DNA of 64,000 nucleotides from an uncultured Corynebacterium sp. (GTDB lineage Bacteria; Actinomycetota; Actinomycetes; Mycobacteriales; Mycobacteriaceae): NCBI RefSeq assembly GCF_946223165.1, contig NZ_CAMIBP010000001.1, positions 1 to 64,000 of the forward strand, read 5' to 3'. Shown piece by piece: positions 24,853 to 33,336 of this stretch (position 1 is its first letter; each line of letters starts with the position of its first letter). The notes under the pieces were generated by a model. It saw only the letters and a program-made list of their open reading frames with translations, ran no database searches and was not told where the DNA came from. The position numbers and the translations under genes were made by a program.

Positions 24853-26151
24853 ATGCGCTTACATCTCACACGACTTCGCCGCGTCGCTACGGCCACAGGC
24901 GCGGTGGCGCTCGCCGCGGCCTTTATGCCGGGTCTTGTCGGCGCGGCCAGCGCCGCCATTCCGGATATGCCGCAGGGCTACCCGATTGCGAACCTCTACC
25001 AGAAGTGCGAGCAGCACCAGGCGACAGCAGAGGGATACCCGGATTGGCATTACGGAGAGACCGCGCGGCGGTACCTTTCCGATGGCACGATTCAATTCAC
25101 CAACACCACCAAACAGACGGTGAAGTACACCGCCAAGGTGGAGTCGGGCACCAACCACGAAATCGTGGCCAATTCCGCGGCAAAGATGCCGTCGGGGTGG
25201 AACACCACTGCCAAAACCGACATCGGCCTGACGCTGTCGAACGGCTGGATCAACGGCGAGACCATCGGCCCCATCGAGTTGGGTCCGGGGGAGTCGTTCC
25301 GCGTCGAGTACGGCACGGTGGAAAAGGACTTCATTGCGATGTTCGTCGATTGCCGCGAGGGCTTCTATCAGAACATCCCCGGCGCCAATGTCATTCGCGG
25401 CACCGGCCCGGCGGAACGCTACGCGTGGGCGTCGATCATCCGTGCCGACGGCAGCGTCGACGATCAGGCGTTGGAGATCCCCTCGCGCGCCCCGGGTGCC
25501 AATAGCAAGGTCGTCGACGGCGGGTACTCCGCGACGTCGGGACCGAGCCTGGAAAAGATTGCCGACCCGGAGGTCGATACCCCGGTCACCCCGTCTACGG
25601 AGCTCAACCGCGAGAACTGGCCGGCGCAGGGCGACACCTGCACCGCCGGCGACATCGCGTGGTACCCGAACACCATCGAGGGCGTCGCGCCGACATTCCG
25701 CAAGCCGGGCTACTCGCAGGACTTCCTCAACTGGACGGACGCGGATTACACGTACAAGGGCGTCACGGATCACCTCGTCGGCGCGCAATACAACGGGCAG
25801 CTCAATTGGCAGGGCAACCACGGCCGGCTGCCTGAGGGTTGGTTGGGCTCCATCGGTGCGGCGCAGCGCGCCTACATGCCGGTGGGTACCGCGCTGGCGC
25901 CGCTGGATCTCAAGCCGGGCGAGCGCGCTCGTATTGAGTACGGCACGACGATGATGCGCGTGAACTACAGCGAGCTGCACTGCGGCAAGGACGGCACCTA
26001 CAGCTTGGTCCACAACTTCAAGCAGGCATCCGCGCCCGCCGGATTCTGGGCGGAGGCCACTGTCACCGCGCAGGACGGCACCAAGCGCACTGTCGACGTC
26101 ACCCCGGAGGAGTGGAAGTCCCTTCCCGTCCCCACCCAGGCCGCCCTCTAG
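24853..26151 (+). CDS. Secreted beta-rich protein with two related domains
   Basis: A 432-residue exported protein. The signal peptide (VATATGAVALAAAFMPGLVG, cleaved near ASA) is followed by two domains of similar layout: about 40-215 (YQKCEQH, FTNTTKQTVKYTAKVESG, NGETIGPIELGPGESFRVEYG, FVDC) and about 255-410 (CTAGDIAWYPNT, LDLKPGERARIEYGT, LHCGKDGTY). The GET-GP motif, the PG turn and the paired cysteines recur in the next two genes. The alternating Thr/Ser strands resemble ETX/MTX2 (aerolysin-type) beta proteins, but that is an inference. I chose the ATG at 24853 because it starts the signal peptide. Confidence 0.75.
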   Translation: MRLHLTRLRRVATATGAVALAAAFMPGLVGAASAAIPDMPQGYPIANLYQKCEQHQATAEGYPDWHYGETARRYLSDGTIQFTNTTKQTVKYTAKVESGTNHEIVANSAAKMPSGWNTTAKTDIGLTLSNGWINGETIGPIELGPGESFRVEYGTVEKDFIAMFVDCREGFYQNIPGANVIRGTGPAERYAWASIIRADGSVDDQALEIPSRAPGANSKVVDGGYSATSGPSLEKIADPEVDTPVTPSTELNRENWPAQGDTCTAGDIAWYPNTIEGVAPTFRKPGYSQDFLNWTDADYTYKGVTDHLVGAQYNGQLNWQGNHGRLPEGWLGSIGAAQRAYMPVGTALAPLDLKPGERARIEYGTTMMRVNYSELHCGKDGTYSLVHNFKQASAPAGFWAEATVTAQDGTKRTVDVTPEEWKSLPVPTQAAL

Positions 26152-26194
26152 TACGCGCACCGAACCGTTTACTCAGTAGACGTTTCTAGCCATC

Positions 26195-26246
26195 GGTTTC
26201 TATCGGTTTCTATCCACTTTTTCCATTTCTATCTGCATCTATCCAC
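26195..26246 (+). repeat. CTATC-repeat leader
   Basis: GGTTTCTATC is tandemly repeated at 26195-26204 and 26205-26214, followed by further TTTCTATC and ATCTATCC units up to 26246, just before the AGGAG of the next gene. Possibly an mRNA leader or regulator site. Confidence 0.6.
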
Positions 26247-26264
26247 AGTCAGGAGAACATCACC

Positions 26265-26846
26265 ATGTCCATCACCCGCATCCTCACCCGCTCCGCCGTT
26301 GCTGTTGCCACCGCTGCCACCGCCAGCGCGCTCGTCGCCACCCCGGCTATGGCCCTGCCCACCAAGAACTTCGGCACCGCGAACCCGACCACCATCGGTG
26401 AGACCTGCTCTAACCCGGGCGACACCGGCCAGAGCGTCGACATCGTCCGCACCTACTTCGACGGCTCCGCCGGCGCGTGGACCATCGCCAACTACAACAA
26501 CGAGCCGCTGCCGGTGACCCGTTCCATCACGGAGACCAAGACCAAGACGTGGAACCTGTCCGCGGGCATCGACTTCAACATTGCCCAGCTGGTCAACCTC
26601 AAGTTCGGCGCCAGCTACACCGACACCCAGACCTACCAGGTGGGTGAGACCGTCGGCCCGTACAACGTGGCGCCGGGCAAGACCGCCGTCATGCGTGCCG
26701 GCTGGGTCGTCTCCGACTTCAAGGGTGAGAAGACCGTGTGCGGCCAGGACGGCACGTGGCAGGGCACCGGCCAGACCTTCACCGCGACCCTCCCGGCGGA
26801 GCGCCACGTGGAGATCTCCACCCGCGACAACGTCTCCTTCAGCTAA
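26265..26846 (+). CDS. Secreted beta-rich protein, single domain
   Basis: A 193-residue exported protein. The signal peptide is ILTRSAVAVATAATASALVA ending at ALP. The mature part begins with a Cys-containing strand (IGETCSNPGD). It continues with Thr-rich alternating strands (LPVTRSITETKTKTWNLSAG, LKFGASYTDTQTYQ), the family motif VGETVGPYNVAPGKTAVMRAG, and a second Cys (EKTVCGQDGTW). It shares this order with the genes on either side. The pattern suits a membrane-inserting or beta-sandwich protein of the ETX/MTX2 type, not demonstrated. AGGAG precedes the ATG. Confidence 0.78.
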   Translation: MSITRILTRSAVAVATAATASALVATPAMALPTKNFGTANPTTIGETCSNPGDTGQSVDIVRTYFDGSAGAWTIANYNNEPLPVTRSITETKTKTWNLSAGIDFNIAQLVNLKFGASYTDTQTYQVGETVGPYNVAPGKTAVMRAGWVVSDFKGEKTVCGQDGTWQGTGQTFTATLPAERHVEISTRDNVSFS

Positions 26847-26888
26847 CCCGCGCCCACGCGCATCAGATTCGAAGGAAAGGAAACGCAC

Positions 26889-27482
26889 ATGCGACGACTA
26901 GTCAGGGCGCTCGCGGCGGGTGCCGCGGCAGGGGCGCTATCCCTGGGCGTGGCCGCCGTGCCGGCGCAGGCGGTGAGCCCGGCGGCATCGTACCGGCTGC
27001 CGCAGCGCTGGAACGATGACTATCAACCGGGGACGCACTGCGCCAGCCCGGGCGCGCGCGGGACGTACGTCACCGCCGAGCGCGTGTGGTTCAACCAGAC
27101 GGACGCGGCGAGCGTGGCCAACCGTAACGGCGAGTCCGTGCCGGTGACCCACAAGGTGACCGACAAGCGCACGCAGACCACCGAGGTGAGCCTCACGGTG
27201 ACGCCGCAGGGCGGGATCGAGAAATACCTGTCCAACGCCTTCGGGTTCAACTACGTGCACGAGGTGCACTGGTCCGTGGGCGAGACGGTGGGCCCATACG
27301 AGCTTGGCCCGAACGAGCAGGGCACGCTGGTGTGGGGCTTTATGGTGCTCGACGCCGACGCCCAGGACGTCCGCTGCAGCACTGATCAGGAGTGGGTGGC
27401 CACCGGCAGCCCGTACTCGGTGAGCGCGCCGCAGGCCCGCTACTCGGAGCTGCGCCTTGCCGATGCCCCTGTGTTCGGTTAG
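26889..27482 (+). CDS. Secreted beta-rich protein, single domain
   Basis: A 197-residue exported paralogue of the upstream gene. The signal peptide is LVRALAAGAAAGALSLGVAA with cleavage near AQA. The mature part carries CASPGARGTYVTAERVWFN, an alternating strand pair (VTHKVTDKRTQTTEVSLTV), VGETVGPYELGPNEQGTLVWG and a second Cys (VRCSTDQEW). AAGGAAAGGA precedes the ATG. It ends against a two-component regulator gene; the two TAG stops lie symmetrically in one hairpin (27480-27502). Confidence 0.78.
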   Translation: MRRLVRALAAGAAAGALSLGVAAVPAQAVSPAASYRLPQRWNDDYQPGTHCASPGARGTYVTAERVWFNQTDAASVANRNGESVPVTHKVTDKRTQTTEVSLTVTPQGGIEKYLSNAFGFNYVHEVHWSVGETVGPYELGPNEQGTLVWGFMVLDADAQDVRCSTDQEWVATGSPYSVSAPQARYSELRLADAPVFG

Positions 27483-27502
27483 CCCCGCACGGGGAGGGGC
27501 TA
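27480..27502. terminator. Shared hairpin between convergent genes
   Basis: TAGCCCC (27480-27486) pairs perfectly with GGGGCTA (27496-27502). Each arm contains the stop codon of one of the converging genes. There is no T-tract. Confidence 0.5.
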
Positions 27503-28159
27503 GCTGCCGGCCCCGCCGAGGATCTTGGCGACGAGGTTGAGGCGGGAGCTGGCGCCGAACTCCACGATGAGGTTCGACACGTACTTCTTCACCGTGGACT
27601 CGGCGTAGCCCAGCGCGCCGGCAATCTCCGCGTTGGAATTGCCTTGGGCGAGTAGGCGCAAGACGTTTTCCTCGCCCTCGCTGAGACTATGGGTGGCGAT
27701 CGCCGCGGCGACGGGGTCGCGCTGTGGGGAGCTGCCGATGTAGTCCACTAGGCGGTGCAGTGCGGCGGGGGCCACGACGGTGCCGCCGTGCACCGCCTCC
27801 CGCACGGCGTCGATGATGGACTGCGGGCGCTGGTTTTTCAGAATGTATCCGGCGCCGCCGGCCTTGAGGATCTTGACCATGGTGTCGTCCGAGTCGAAGG
27901 CTGTGACCGCGAGGAACACTGGGGGCTGCGGGCGGGCTTGAATCTGGTCGAGTAGCGTGATGCCGTCCATGGCAGGCATGTGGATGTCCGCGAGGACGAG
28001 GTCGGGGCGGGTGGCGTCGAGCATGCCGAGGCAGTCGAGGCCGTTGGCGGCTTCCCCGACGACGGTGATGTCCTCGGTGGTGTCGAAGTAGAGGCGCAGC
28101 GACGAGCGGACGAGGGGGTCATCGTCGACGACGAGGACCCTAATGCTCGTGAGGCTCAT
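27500..28159 (-). CDS. NarL/FixJ-type response regulator
   Basis: A 219-residue response regulator. The receiver domain has the acidic pocket VVDDD, the phospho-acceptor Asp in DLVLADIHMP (about residue 56), Thr in AVTAFDSDD and Lys in YILKNQRP. The C-terminal LuxR-type helix-turn-helix (LSEGEENVLRLLAQGNSNAE...STVKKYVSNLI) binds DNA. It is the last gene of a minus-strand series crgA, kinase, small secreted peptide, regulator; its partner is the kinase at 28407-29525. Likely targets include its own operon or the adjacent secreted proteins. Confidence 0.92.
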   Translation of the reverse strand: MSLTSIRVLVVDDDPLVRSSLRLYFDTTEDITVVGEAANGLDCLGMLDATRPDLVLADIHMPAMDGITLLDQIQARPQPPVFLAVTAFDSDDTMVKILKAGGAGYILKNQRPQSIIDAVREAVHGGTVVAPAALHRLVDYIGSSPQRDPVAAAIATHSLSEGEENVLRLLAQGNSNAEIAGALGYAESTVKKYVSNLIVEFGASSRLNLVAKILGGAGS

Positions 28160-28165
28160 CGGATT

Positions 28166-28348
28166 CTAGCCCCCGCACCACCACCTGTGCGGGTGCAGAT
28201 CGCAGCGGAAATAGTCCCGGACATCGTCCGCGTAGGAGTTGTAAAAGGTCAACGAGCCGTCCTCGGCCTCGGCCGCGGAGGCGTGCGGGGCAGACAGCAG
28301 CAGCGCTGCGGTGGCTGCCACCAGGAGAGATGAGTGGTGACGGTGCAT
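28166..28348 (-). CDS. 60-residue secreted peptide between kinase and regulator
   Basis: A very small exported protein. A signal peptide (MHRHHSSLLVAATAALLLSA, cleaved after ASA) leaves about 35 residues: an acidic N-part (AEAEDGSLTFYNSYADDVRD) and an aromatic, cysteine-bracketed tail CDLHPHRWWC followed by GG. The two cysteines could form a ring. AGGA lies before the ATG and a TATACT -10 lies at 28401-28406 over the kinase stop, so it may have its own promoter. Position between histidine kinase and response regulator suggests a signal, cofactor or inhibitor for that system. No family recognised. Confidence 0.65.
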   Translation of the reverse strand: MHRHHSSLLVAATAALLLSAPHASAAEAEDGSLTFYNSYADDVRDYFRCDLHPHRWWCGG

Positions 28349-28400
28349 AGAGTTCCTCGAGTATATGTCCGATCGAATACGTCAGTGTGTCTTGCGGCAC

Positions 28401-28406
28401 AGTATA
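28401..28406 (-). promoter_or_regulatory. Candidate -10 (TATACT) for the small secreted peptide
   Basis: Read on the minus strand this is TATACT preceded by TAG, overlapping the kinase stop, about 55 bases upstream of the peptide ATG. Confidence 0.45.
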
Positions 28407-29525
28407 CTACACGGCGCTCCACGGAGTCGGGGCGTCTTCCACGCGCGTGAGGACCGCCGCCGGCAGCCACACGGACGTCACCCATTCGGTGCCCTGCGCC
28501 CCGCCCGAGTAGCGGCCGCCGGCAGAATCGATGCGGCCGGCGATATCACCCAGGCCCAGCCCCGTGGACATGTGCGCATCGGACTGGCGCACCGCCGAGG
28601 CAGACCGGATCTCGACCGCCACCCCCCTGCCCTCGCCCGCCGCGGAGAGCGTCACAACGGATCCGGGCGCGGCGTACTTGAGGATGTTGGCCACGACCTC
28701 CGTAAAGACGAGGTCGAGCTCTCGCGGCAGGCCCCGCGAGCGCAGGGATCGCGGCAGCCGCACGGACGGGGCGCACGCGAACCCGTGGCTGCGCAGCAGC
28801 TGCGCGCAGTTCTCGATGGTGTCCTCCAGCGGGCGCCGCGCGGAACCCACCGCGTCGGAGTTGTCCTTCATGACCCAGAGGAGATCGCGGACCTCGCCCA
28901 TGGCGCGGCGGGCATCGTCGGCGATGGCGGCGGCGGTGTCGCGGACGGCATCGTCAGCAGACGGCTGGAGCGCGAGTGTCTCGGAACGCAGGACGGCGGA
29001 GGTGAGCGTTGCCGCCACCGAGTCGTGCAGCATGGTCATGATGGCCTCGCGCTGCGCCTGCGCCTGCTCGCGCAGTGCCCGACGCTCCGCGGCGACGTGG
29101 CCGGCCAGCGCGCCCACCACCACGCCGAGGGTAAAGAGGAGGGCCATGAAGGAAGTGGTGGCGATGTCGGCGAGAGCGAATCCCTGCGGCTGCGGATCGA
29201 TGGCGGAGATGGCCGTGAGGAGGACCGCCGGGATAAGGGCCACGTACCAGGGCCGGCGCGAGGCGACGACTCCGAGCAACACCGCGCCCCAGAGGAGCAT
29301 GATGAGGGAGCGCCACTCGACATGCCACGCCGTGATCGCAAAAAGCGCGCTGTAGCCGGCGCTTGCCCAGAGGGGAAAACGCAGGGCCACGGGCGTGAGT
29401 GCCATGCCCAGGGCCGCGAGCAGCAGCGCGCCAGGGGTGAGCGCACTATCGGTGGCGACGGTGAGCATCACCAAGATGATGGCGCCGGCCACGCCGACGC
29501 CGCTCAGCCACCGAGTCAGGCGCAT
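28407..29525 (-). CDS. Sensor histidine kinase (NarL-partner, HisKA_3 type)
   Basis: A 372-residue membrane histidine kinase. The N-terminal 150 residues form about six short membrane helices with almost no extracytoplasmic domain. The phospho-acceptor box is EAIMTMLHDSVAATLTSAVL (His near residue 190), and the ATPase domain has ELDLVFTEVVANILKYA and TGLGLGDIAGRIDSAGG. It starts 15 bases after the crgA stop, so crgA and the kinase are one transcript. The membrane-embedded sensor suggests it perceives a membrane or envelope cue. Confidence 0.9.
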   Translation of the reverse strand: MRLTRWLSGVGVAGAIILVMLTVATDSALTPGALLLAALGMALTPVALRFPLWASAGYSALFAITAWHVEWRSLIMLLWGAVLLGVVASRRPWYVALIPAVLLTAISAIDPQPQGFALADIATTSFMALLFTLGVVVGALAGHVAAERRALREQAQAQREAIMTMLHDSVAATLTSAVLRSETLALQPSADDAVRDTAAAIADDARRAMGEVRDLLWVMKDNSDAVGSARRPLEDTIENCAQLLRSHGFACAPSVRLPRSLRSRGLPRELDLVFTEVVANILKYAAPGSVVTLSAAGEGRGVAVEIRSASAVRQSDAHMSTGLGLGDIAGRIDSAGGRYSGGAQGTEWVTSVWLPAAVLTRVEDAPTPWSAV

Positions 29526-29540
29526 GGGAGCGTGACAGGG

Positions 29541-29810
29541 TTAGCGCCAGCCCATGGTCATGAGCAGGCCGACGATGGCGAGGCCGAAGCCGATGCCGTA
29601 GTTCCACGGGCCCAGGGCGCTCATGAAGGCGATGTCCTCGCCCGCCAGGTAGTTGACGATGATCCAGGCCAGGCCCACGAGCATGAGGCCGAGCATGAGG
29701 GCGATGTACCACTTCGGGGTGCCCTCGGCGTTGATCTTGACCGGGGTGCGGTTGGCCGCAGATGACGATACCTGCGGGGTCGAGCTCTTGGTGACCTGTG
29801 ACTTAGGCAT
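29541..29810 (-). CDS. crgA: Cell division protein CrgA
   Basis: An 89-residue two-pass membrane protein that links FtsZ and wall-synthesis enzymes at the septum in actinobacteria. The Ser/Thr/Lys-rich cytoplasmic N-terminus (MPKSQVTKSSTPQ) leads to WYIALMLGLMLVGLAWIIVN, a short loop with the invariant GPWNYGIGF, and a second helix. I chose the ATG at 29810, preceded by AAAGGAT; upstream extension gives an arginine-rich tract unlike CrgA. It lies 114 bases beyond pknB and reads into the two-component operon. Confidence 0.94.
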   Translation of the reverse strand: MPKSQVTKSSTPQVSSSAANRTPVKINAEGTPKWYIALMLGLMLVGLAWIIVNYLAGEDIAFMSALGPWNYGIGFGLAIVGLLMTMGWR

Positions 29811-29924
29811 TGTCGATCCTTTTACTTCGTTGACTGGCGCGCGTCGGCGGCGCCGGATGGGTGGGTGGAATTTATGCAATCACTGTACCAGCGGCCGCGC
29901 GGAATCCCGCATGGCCGCCGGGGC

Positions 29925-31883
29925 CTAGCGGCCGGCGATGGAGTTGATGGCGTCGCCGATCTTCGCGCCGACATCCACGAGCTTCCACATGCGGATGTCG
30001 ATGGTCTGGTCCTTGCGGATGGTCTGGCCCTCGGTGGCCGACGACCACGCGATGAGGTCGACGTCGGTGGGCACCGGGGTGTCGACGGTGGCGCCGACGT
30101 TGAACGTGCCGAACCAGCCCGCGTCCTGCAGGGCCTTCTTCGCCTGGGCCTGGTTTAGACGCACGATGTTGGGAGCCTTGATGAGCATGCCGTTGGATAC
30201 TTCGAGGGAGACGGTGTCGCCCTCGGAAGCCTCGCTGCCCTGGTTGGAGACCTTGAGCACGCGACCCTCGGGCTGCTCGGAATCCACCATGGAGATGTCC
30301 ACCTTGAAGCCCTGCGCCTCGAGCGTGGCCTTGGCCGAGGACATGTCCAGGCCCTCGACCTTGGCGACCTTGGTGGTGGACTGTCCCTTGGAGACCTTGA
30401 CCTTCACCTTCGAGCCCTTGGACAGCTGCAAGCCGCCCGACGGGCTCTGGGAGATGATCTGGCCCTTCGGGACCTCCTTGTTGGTGTCCTCCTCGATGTC
30501 CTCGTCGAGCTCGAGGCCGGCATCGGTGAGCGCCTGCATCGCCTCTTCCAGGGTCAGGCCGGAGAGATCCGGGACGTCCGTGATCTCCTTGCCGGAGGAC
30601 ACGGTGAGGATAACTGTGGAGTGCTTCTGCAGCTGCGAGCCGGCCGCCGGGTTGATGCGGATGGCGCGGTCGCGGGCGATGTCCGGGTTGGCTTCCTGGT
30701 TCACCTGGACCAGCAGGCCCATGTCCTCGAGCTCCTTTTGGACCTCGGCGCGCGGACGGTTTTCCACCTCGGGGAGGGTGACCATGTTCGCGGCGCGCGC
30801 GGCCTCGGCCTGCCGCTCCTGCTCCTGGGCCTTGAGCTCCTGCGAGTTCTGGTAGAAGTCCCAGCCGAAATAGCCCACGACGGCGATGAGCGCCGCCGCC
30901 AGCAGCGCGGCGAGCCACTTGAGCCCGGATCCGGAGGACTCGTCCTCATCCTCGACGGGGCGGGTGGACGCCACGGGCGCGCGCTGAATGGTCGTGGTGG
31001 GGGACTCATCCTGCGTGTTGACGTGGGCGCGCGCGGCCTCGGTGACCTGGCCATGCGCCAGGCGGTCCAGATCGTCGCCCATCTCCCACGCGGACTGGTA
31101 GCGATCTGCCGGGTGCTTGGCCATGGCCGTAAGCACGACGGCGTCGACGTTGACTTGCTGCGTCGGGGAGAGGTTTTCGATGTATTTCGACGGCGGAACC
31201 GGGTCCTCCTGCACGTGCTGGTACGCGACGGCGAAGGGGGTTTCGCCCTCGAAAGGAGTGCGTCCGGTGATGGCCTCGTAGAGGACGCATCCCAGCGCGT
31301 AGACGTCGGAGCGCGCGTCGGCGGCCTTGCCGCGGGCCTGCTCGGGGGAGAGGTACTGTGCGGTACCGATGACAGCGGAGGTCTGCGTCATGGCGGACGT
31401 CGAGTCATCGAGGGCGCGCGCGATACCGAAGTCCATGACCTTCACCTGGCCGGTGTTGGTGAGCATGATGTTGGCCGGCTTGATGTCGCGGTGAATGATC
31501 CCGGCCTCGTGGGACGCCTGGAGGGCGTCGGCCACCGGCTTGAGGATCTCGGCGGCCTCTTCGGGGGAGAGCGCGCCGTCCTCGCGGATGATGTCGCGCA
31601 AGGTGCGGCCGTGGATGCGCTCCATGACGATGTAGGGGATGTCGAGGCCGTTGATGGTGGCCTCCCCGGTGTCGTAGACGGCCACGATGTTGGGGTGATT
31701 GAGCTTGCCCGAGTTCTGGGCCTCGCGGCGGAAGCGTTCGCGGAAGTTAACGTCGCGCGCCATCTCCGGGCGCAGCATCTTGATGGCGACACTGCGGCCG
31801 AGGCTTAAGTCCTCGGCGGCATAGACTTCCGACATGCCGCCGGAGCCAATGACCTCTCCGAGGTTATAACGGTCGCTGAGCAT
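29925..31883 (-). CDS. pknB: Ser/Thr protein kinase PknB with four PASTA domains
   Basis: A 652-residue transmembrane kinase. The catalytic domain (about 8-270) has GSGGMSEVY, VAIK, IIHRDIKPANIM, DFG and SPEQ. A basic juxtamembrane segment leads to one helix (LKWLAALLAAALIAVVGYFG, near 330), followed by four extracellular PASTA repeats of about 65-70 residues that bind muropeptides and lipid II. It coordinates cell-wall synthesis by phosphorylating wall and division proteins, and PstP reverses this. The gene ends the conserved fhaA-to-pknB operon. Confidence 0.97.
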   Translation of the reverse strand: MLSDRYNLGEVIGSGGMSEVYAAEDLSLGRSVAIKMLRPEMARDVNFRERFRREAQNSGKLNHPNIVAVYDTGEATINGLDIPYIVMERIHGRTLRDIIREDGALSPEEAAEILKPVADALQASHEAGIIHRDIKPANIMLTNTGQVKVMDFGIARALDDSTSAMTQTSAVIGTAQYLSPEQARGKAADARSDVYALGCVLYEAITGRTPFEGETPFAVAYQHVQEDPVPPSKYIENLSPTQQVNVDAVVLTAMAKHPADRYQSAWEMGDDLDRLAHGQVTEAARAHVNTQDESPTTTIQRAPVASTRPVEDEDESSGSGLKWLAALLAAALIAVVGYFGWDFYQNSQELKAQEQERQAEAARAANMVTLPEVENRPRAEVQKELEDMGLLVQVNQEANPDIARDRAIRINPAAGSQLQKHSTVILTVSSGKEITDVPDLSGLTLEEAMQALTDAGLELDEDIEEDTNKEVPKGQIISQSPSGGLQLSKGSKVKVKVSKGQSTTKVAKVEGLDMSSAKATLEAQGFKVDISMVDSEQPEGRVLKVSNQGSEASEGDTVSLEVSNGMLIKAPNIVRLNQAQAKKALQDAGWFGTFNVGATVDTPVPTDVDLIAWSSATEGQTIRKDQTIDIRMWKLVDVGAKIGDAINSIAGR

Positions 31884-31902
31884 TGCTCACTTACTCCTTG
31901 GG

Positions 31903-33336
31903 TTAGAGAGTCGCGTTGGGATTCGTCGCGAAATGCGTGGGATTAACAATGAGGGAGTCTAATGGTGACACCTCTGATTCCACGGGATTGGGAGACTCAT
32001 GTGTCACTTCTGGCACATCTGTTTCGGTTTGTTCGGGTGCCTGAGGGGCCGGGGTCTGCTCCTCGGGGACCTGGTCATTGGGCGTGGGATCAACGTTGAC
32101 CTGCGTTTCCGTCACCGTCACCGGGTCCTGATTCGAGGTCGGCTCCTCCGGCGGGCGCGTATGCGTGGGCGGGGCCGGGCGCGTCGACGTCGTGTCCCGC
32201 TCCTGCGTAGGCGTGGTCTCGAGCCACTGCGTCACCACGGTCGGCTCCGCCGGCGCCGGGGCCGGCTCCTCGTGGTTGGTGGCCTGCCACACTCCCCAGC
32301 CCAGCGCGGCGGCGAGCGCGACGCCGAGCGTCACCAGCCCGCCAATGAGGCCCGAGCGCGAACGCTCCGTCGTGGCCACGCTTGCCGATGCCGCACCAGT
32401 TACGCCCGTCGCCCCCGCGGCGACCACCTCAGTCGACGCCGTGGCGGAGTACGACGGGACGTCCTCGACCGCCGGAGTCCCCGACGGCTGGGCCGGCCGT
32501 TGGCCGAAGCGCACGCTGGAGATAGCCTGCGCGAACTCCCCGCCGTCAGCGTAGCGGGTGGTGGGATCCTTACGTAGCGCAATACCGATGAGCTCCCGCG
32601 CCGGGGCGGAGATCTGCGTGGACAGTGGTTCCGGGGCCTGCGAGATATGGGCGAGCGCCACGGAGACCGAGGAATCGCCCGTGAACGGGCGCTTGCCCGC
32701 CAGCATTTCGTAGCCGACCACGCCGAGCGAATACACGTCCGACGCCGACGTGACGTCGTGGCCCTGGGCCTGCTCCGGAGAGACATACTGCGCGGTGCCC
32801 ACCACCATGCCGGTGCGCGTGAGCGGGACCGCTGCCGCCGCCTTGGCGATGCCGAAGTCCGTGATCTTCACCTGACCGTTCGCGGTTACCATGAGGTTGC
32901 CCGGCTTGATATCACGGTGCACCATGCCCATGGAGTGGATGACCGAGAGGCCGTGCGCGGCCTGCTCCAGAATGTCGAGCGCCAGGGCCTCCGGTAGTTG
33001 CTTCTCACGCGCCAGCAGATCGGCCAGCGACTCACCGCGGATGTACTCGAGCGCCATGAAGCAGAAGCTCGCGCCGTTGACGTCCTGGAGCTCCCGGTAG
33101 TCGTACGTCTCCACCACGTTATCCGCGTGGATCTGTTGCGCGGTGGCGGCCTCGTTGCGGAAGCGGCCTAGGAACTCGTCGTTGTCGGAGAACTCCGGGC
33201 GCAAGACCTTGATGGCCACCTCGCGGTCGTTGCGGCTATCATCCGCTAGCCAGACCGTGGACATGCCGCCGTGTCCGATGACCCACTGGAGCGTGTAATC
33301 GTCGCCGATGAGTTCCTGCAGTCGTTTCTGATCCAT
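31903..33336 (-). CDS. pknA: Ser/Thr protein kinase PknA
   Basis: A 477-residue kinase. The catalytic motifs GHGGMSTVWLA, VAIKVLRPE, MVHRDIKPGNLM and ITDFGIAKA are intact. A proline/threonine linker and a membrane helix (GLVTLGVALAAALGWGVWQA, near 335) are followed by an extracellular Pro/Thr/Glu-rich tail without PASTA repeats. It regulates septation and elongation with PknB. Its ATG directly abuts the pbpA stop, giving translational coupling. Confidence 0.96.
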   Translation of the reverse strand: MDQKRLQELIGDDYTLQWVIGHGGMSTVWLADDSRNDREVAIKVLRPEFSDNDEFLGRFRNEAATAQQIHADNVVETYDYRELQDVNGASFCFMALEYIRGESLADLLAREKQLPEALALDILEQAAHGLSVIHSMGMVHRDIKPGNLMVTANGQVKITDFGIAKAAAAVPLTRTGMVVGTAQYVSPEQAQGHDVTSASDVYSLGVVGYEMLAGKRPFTGDSSVSVALAHISQAPEPLSTQISAPARELIGIALRKDPTTRYADGGEFAQAISSVRFGQRPAQPSGTPAVEDVPSYSATASTEVVAAGATGVTGAASASVATTERSRSGLIGGLVTLGVALAAALGWGVWQATNHEEPAPAPAEPTVVTQWLETTPTQERDTTSTRPAPPTHTRPPEEPTSNQDPVTVTETQVNVDPTPNDQVPEEQTPAPQAPEQTETDVPEVTHESPNPVESEVSPLDSLIVNPTHFATNPNATL

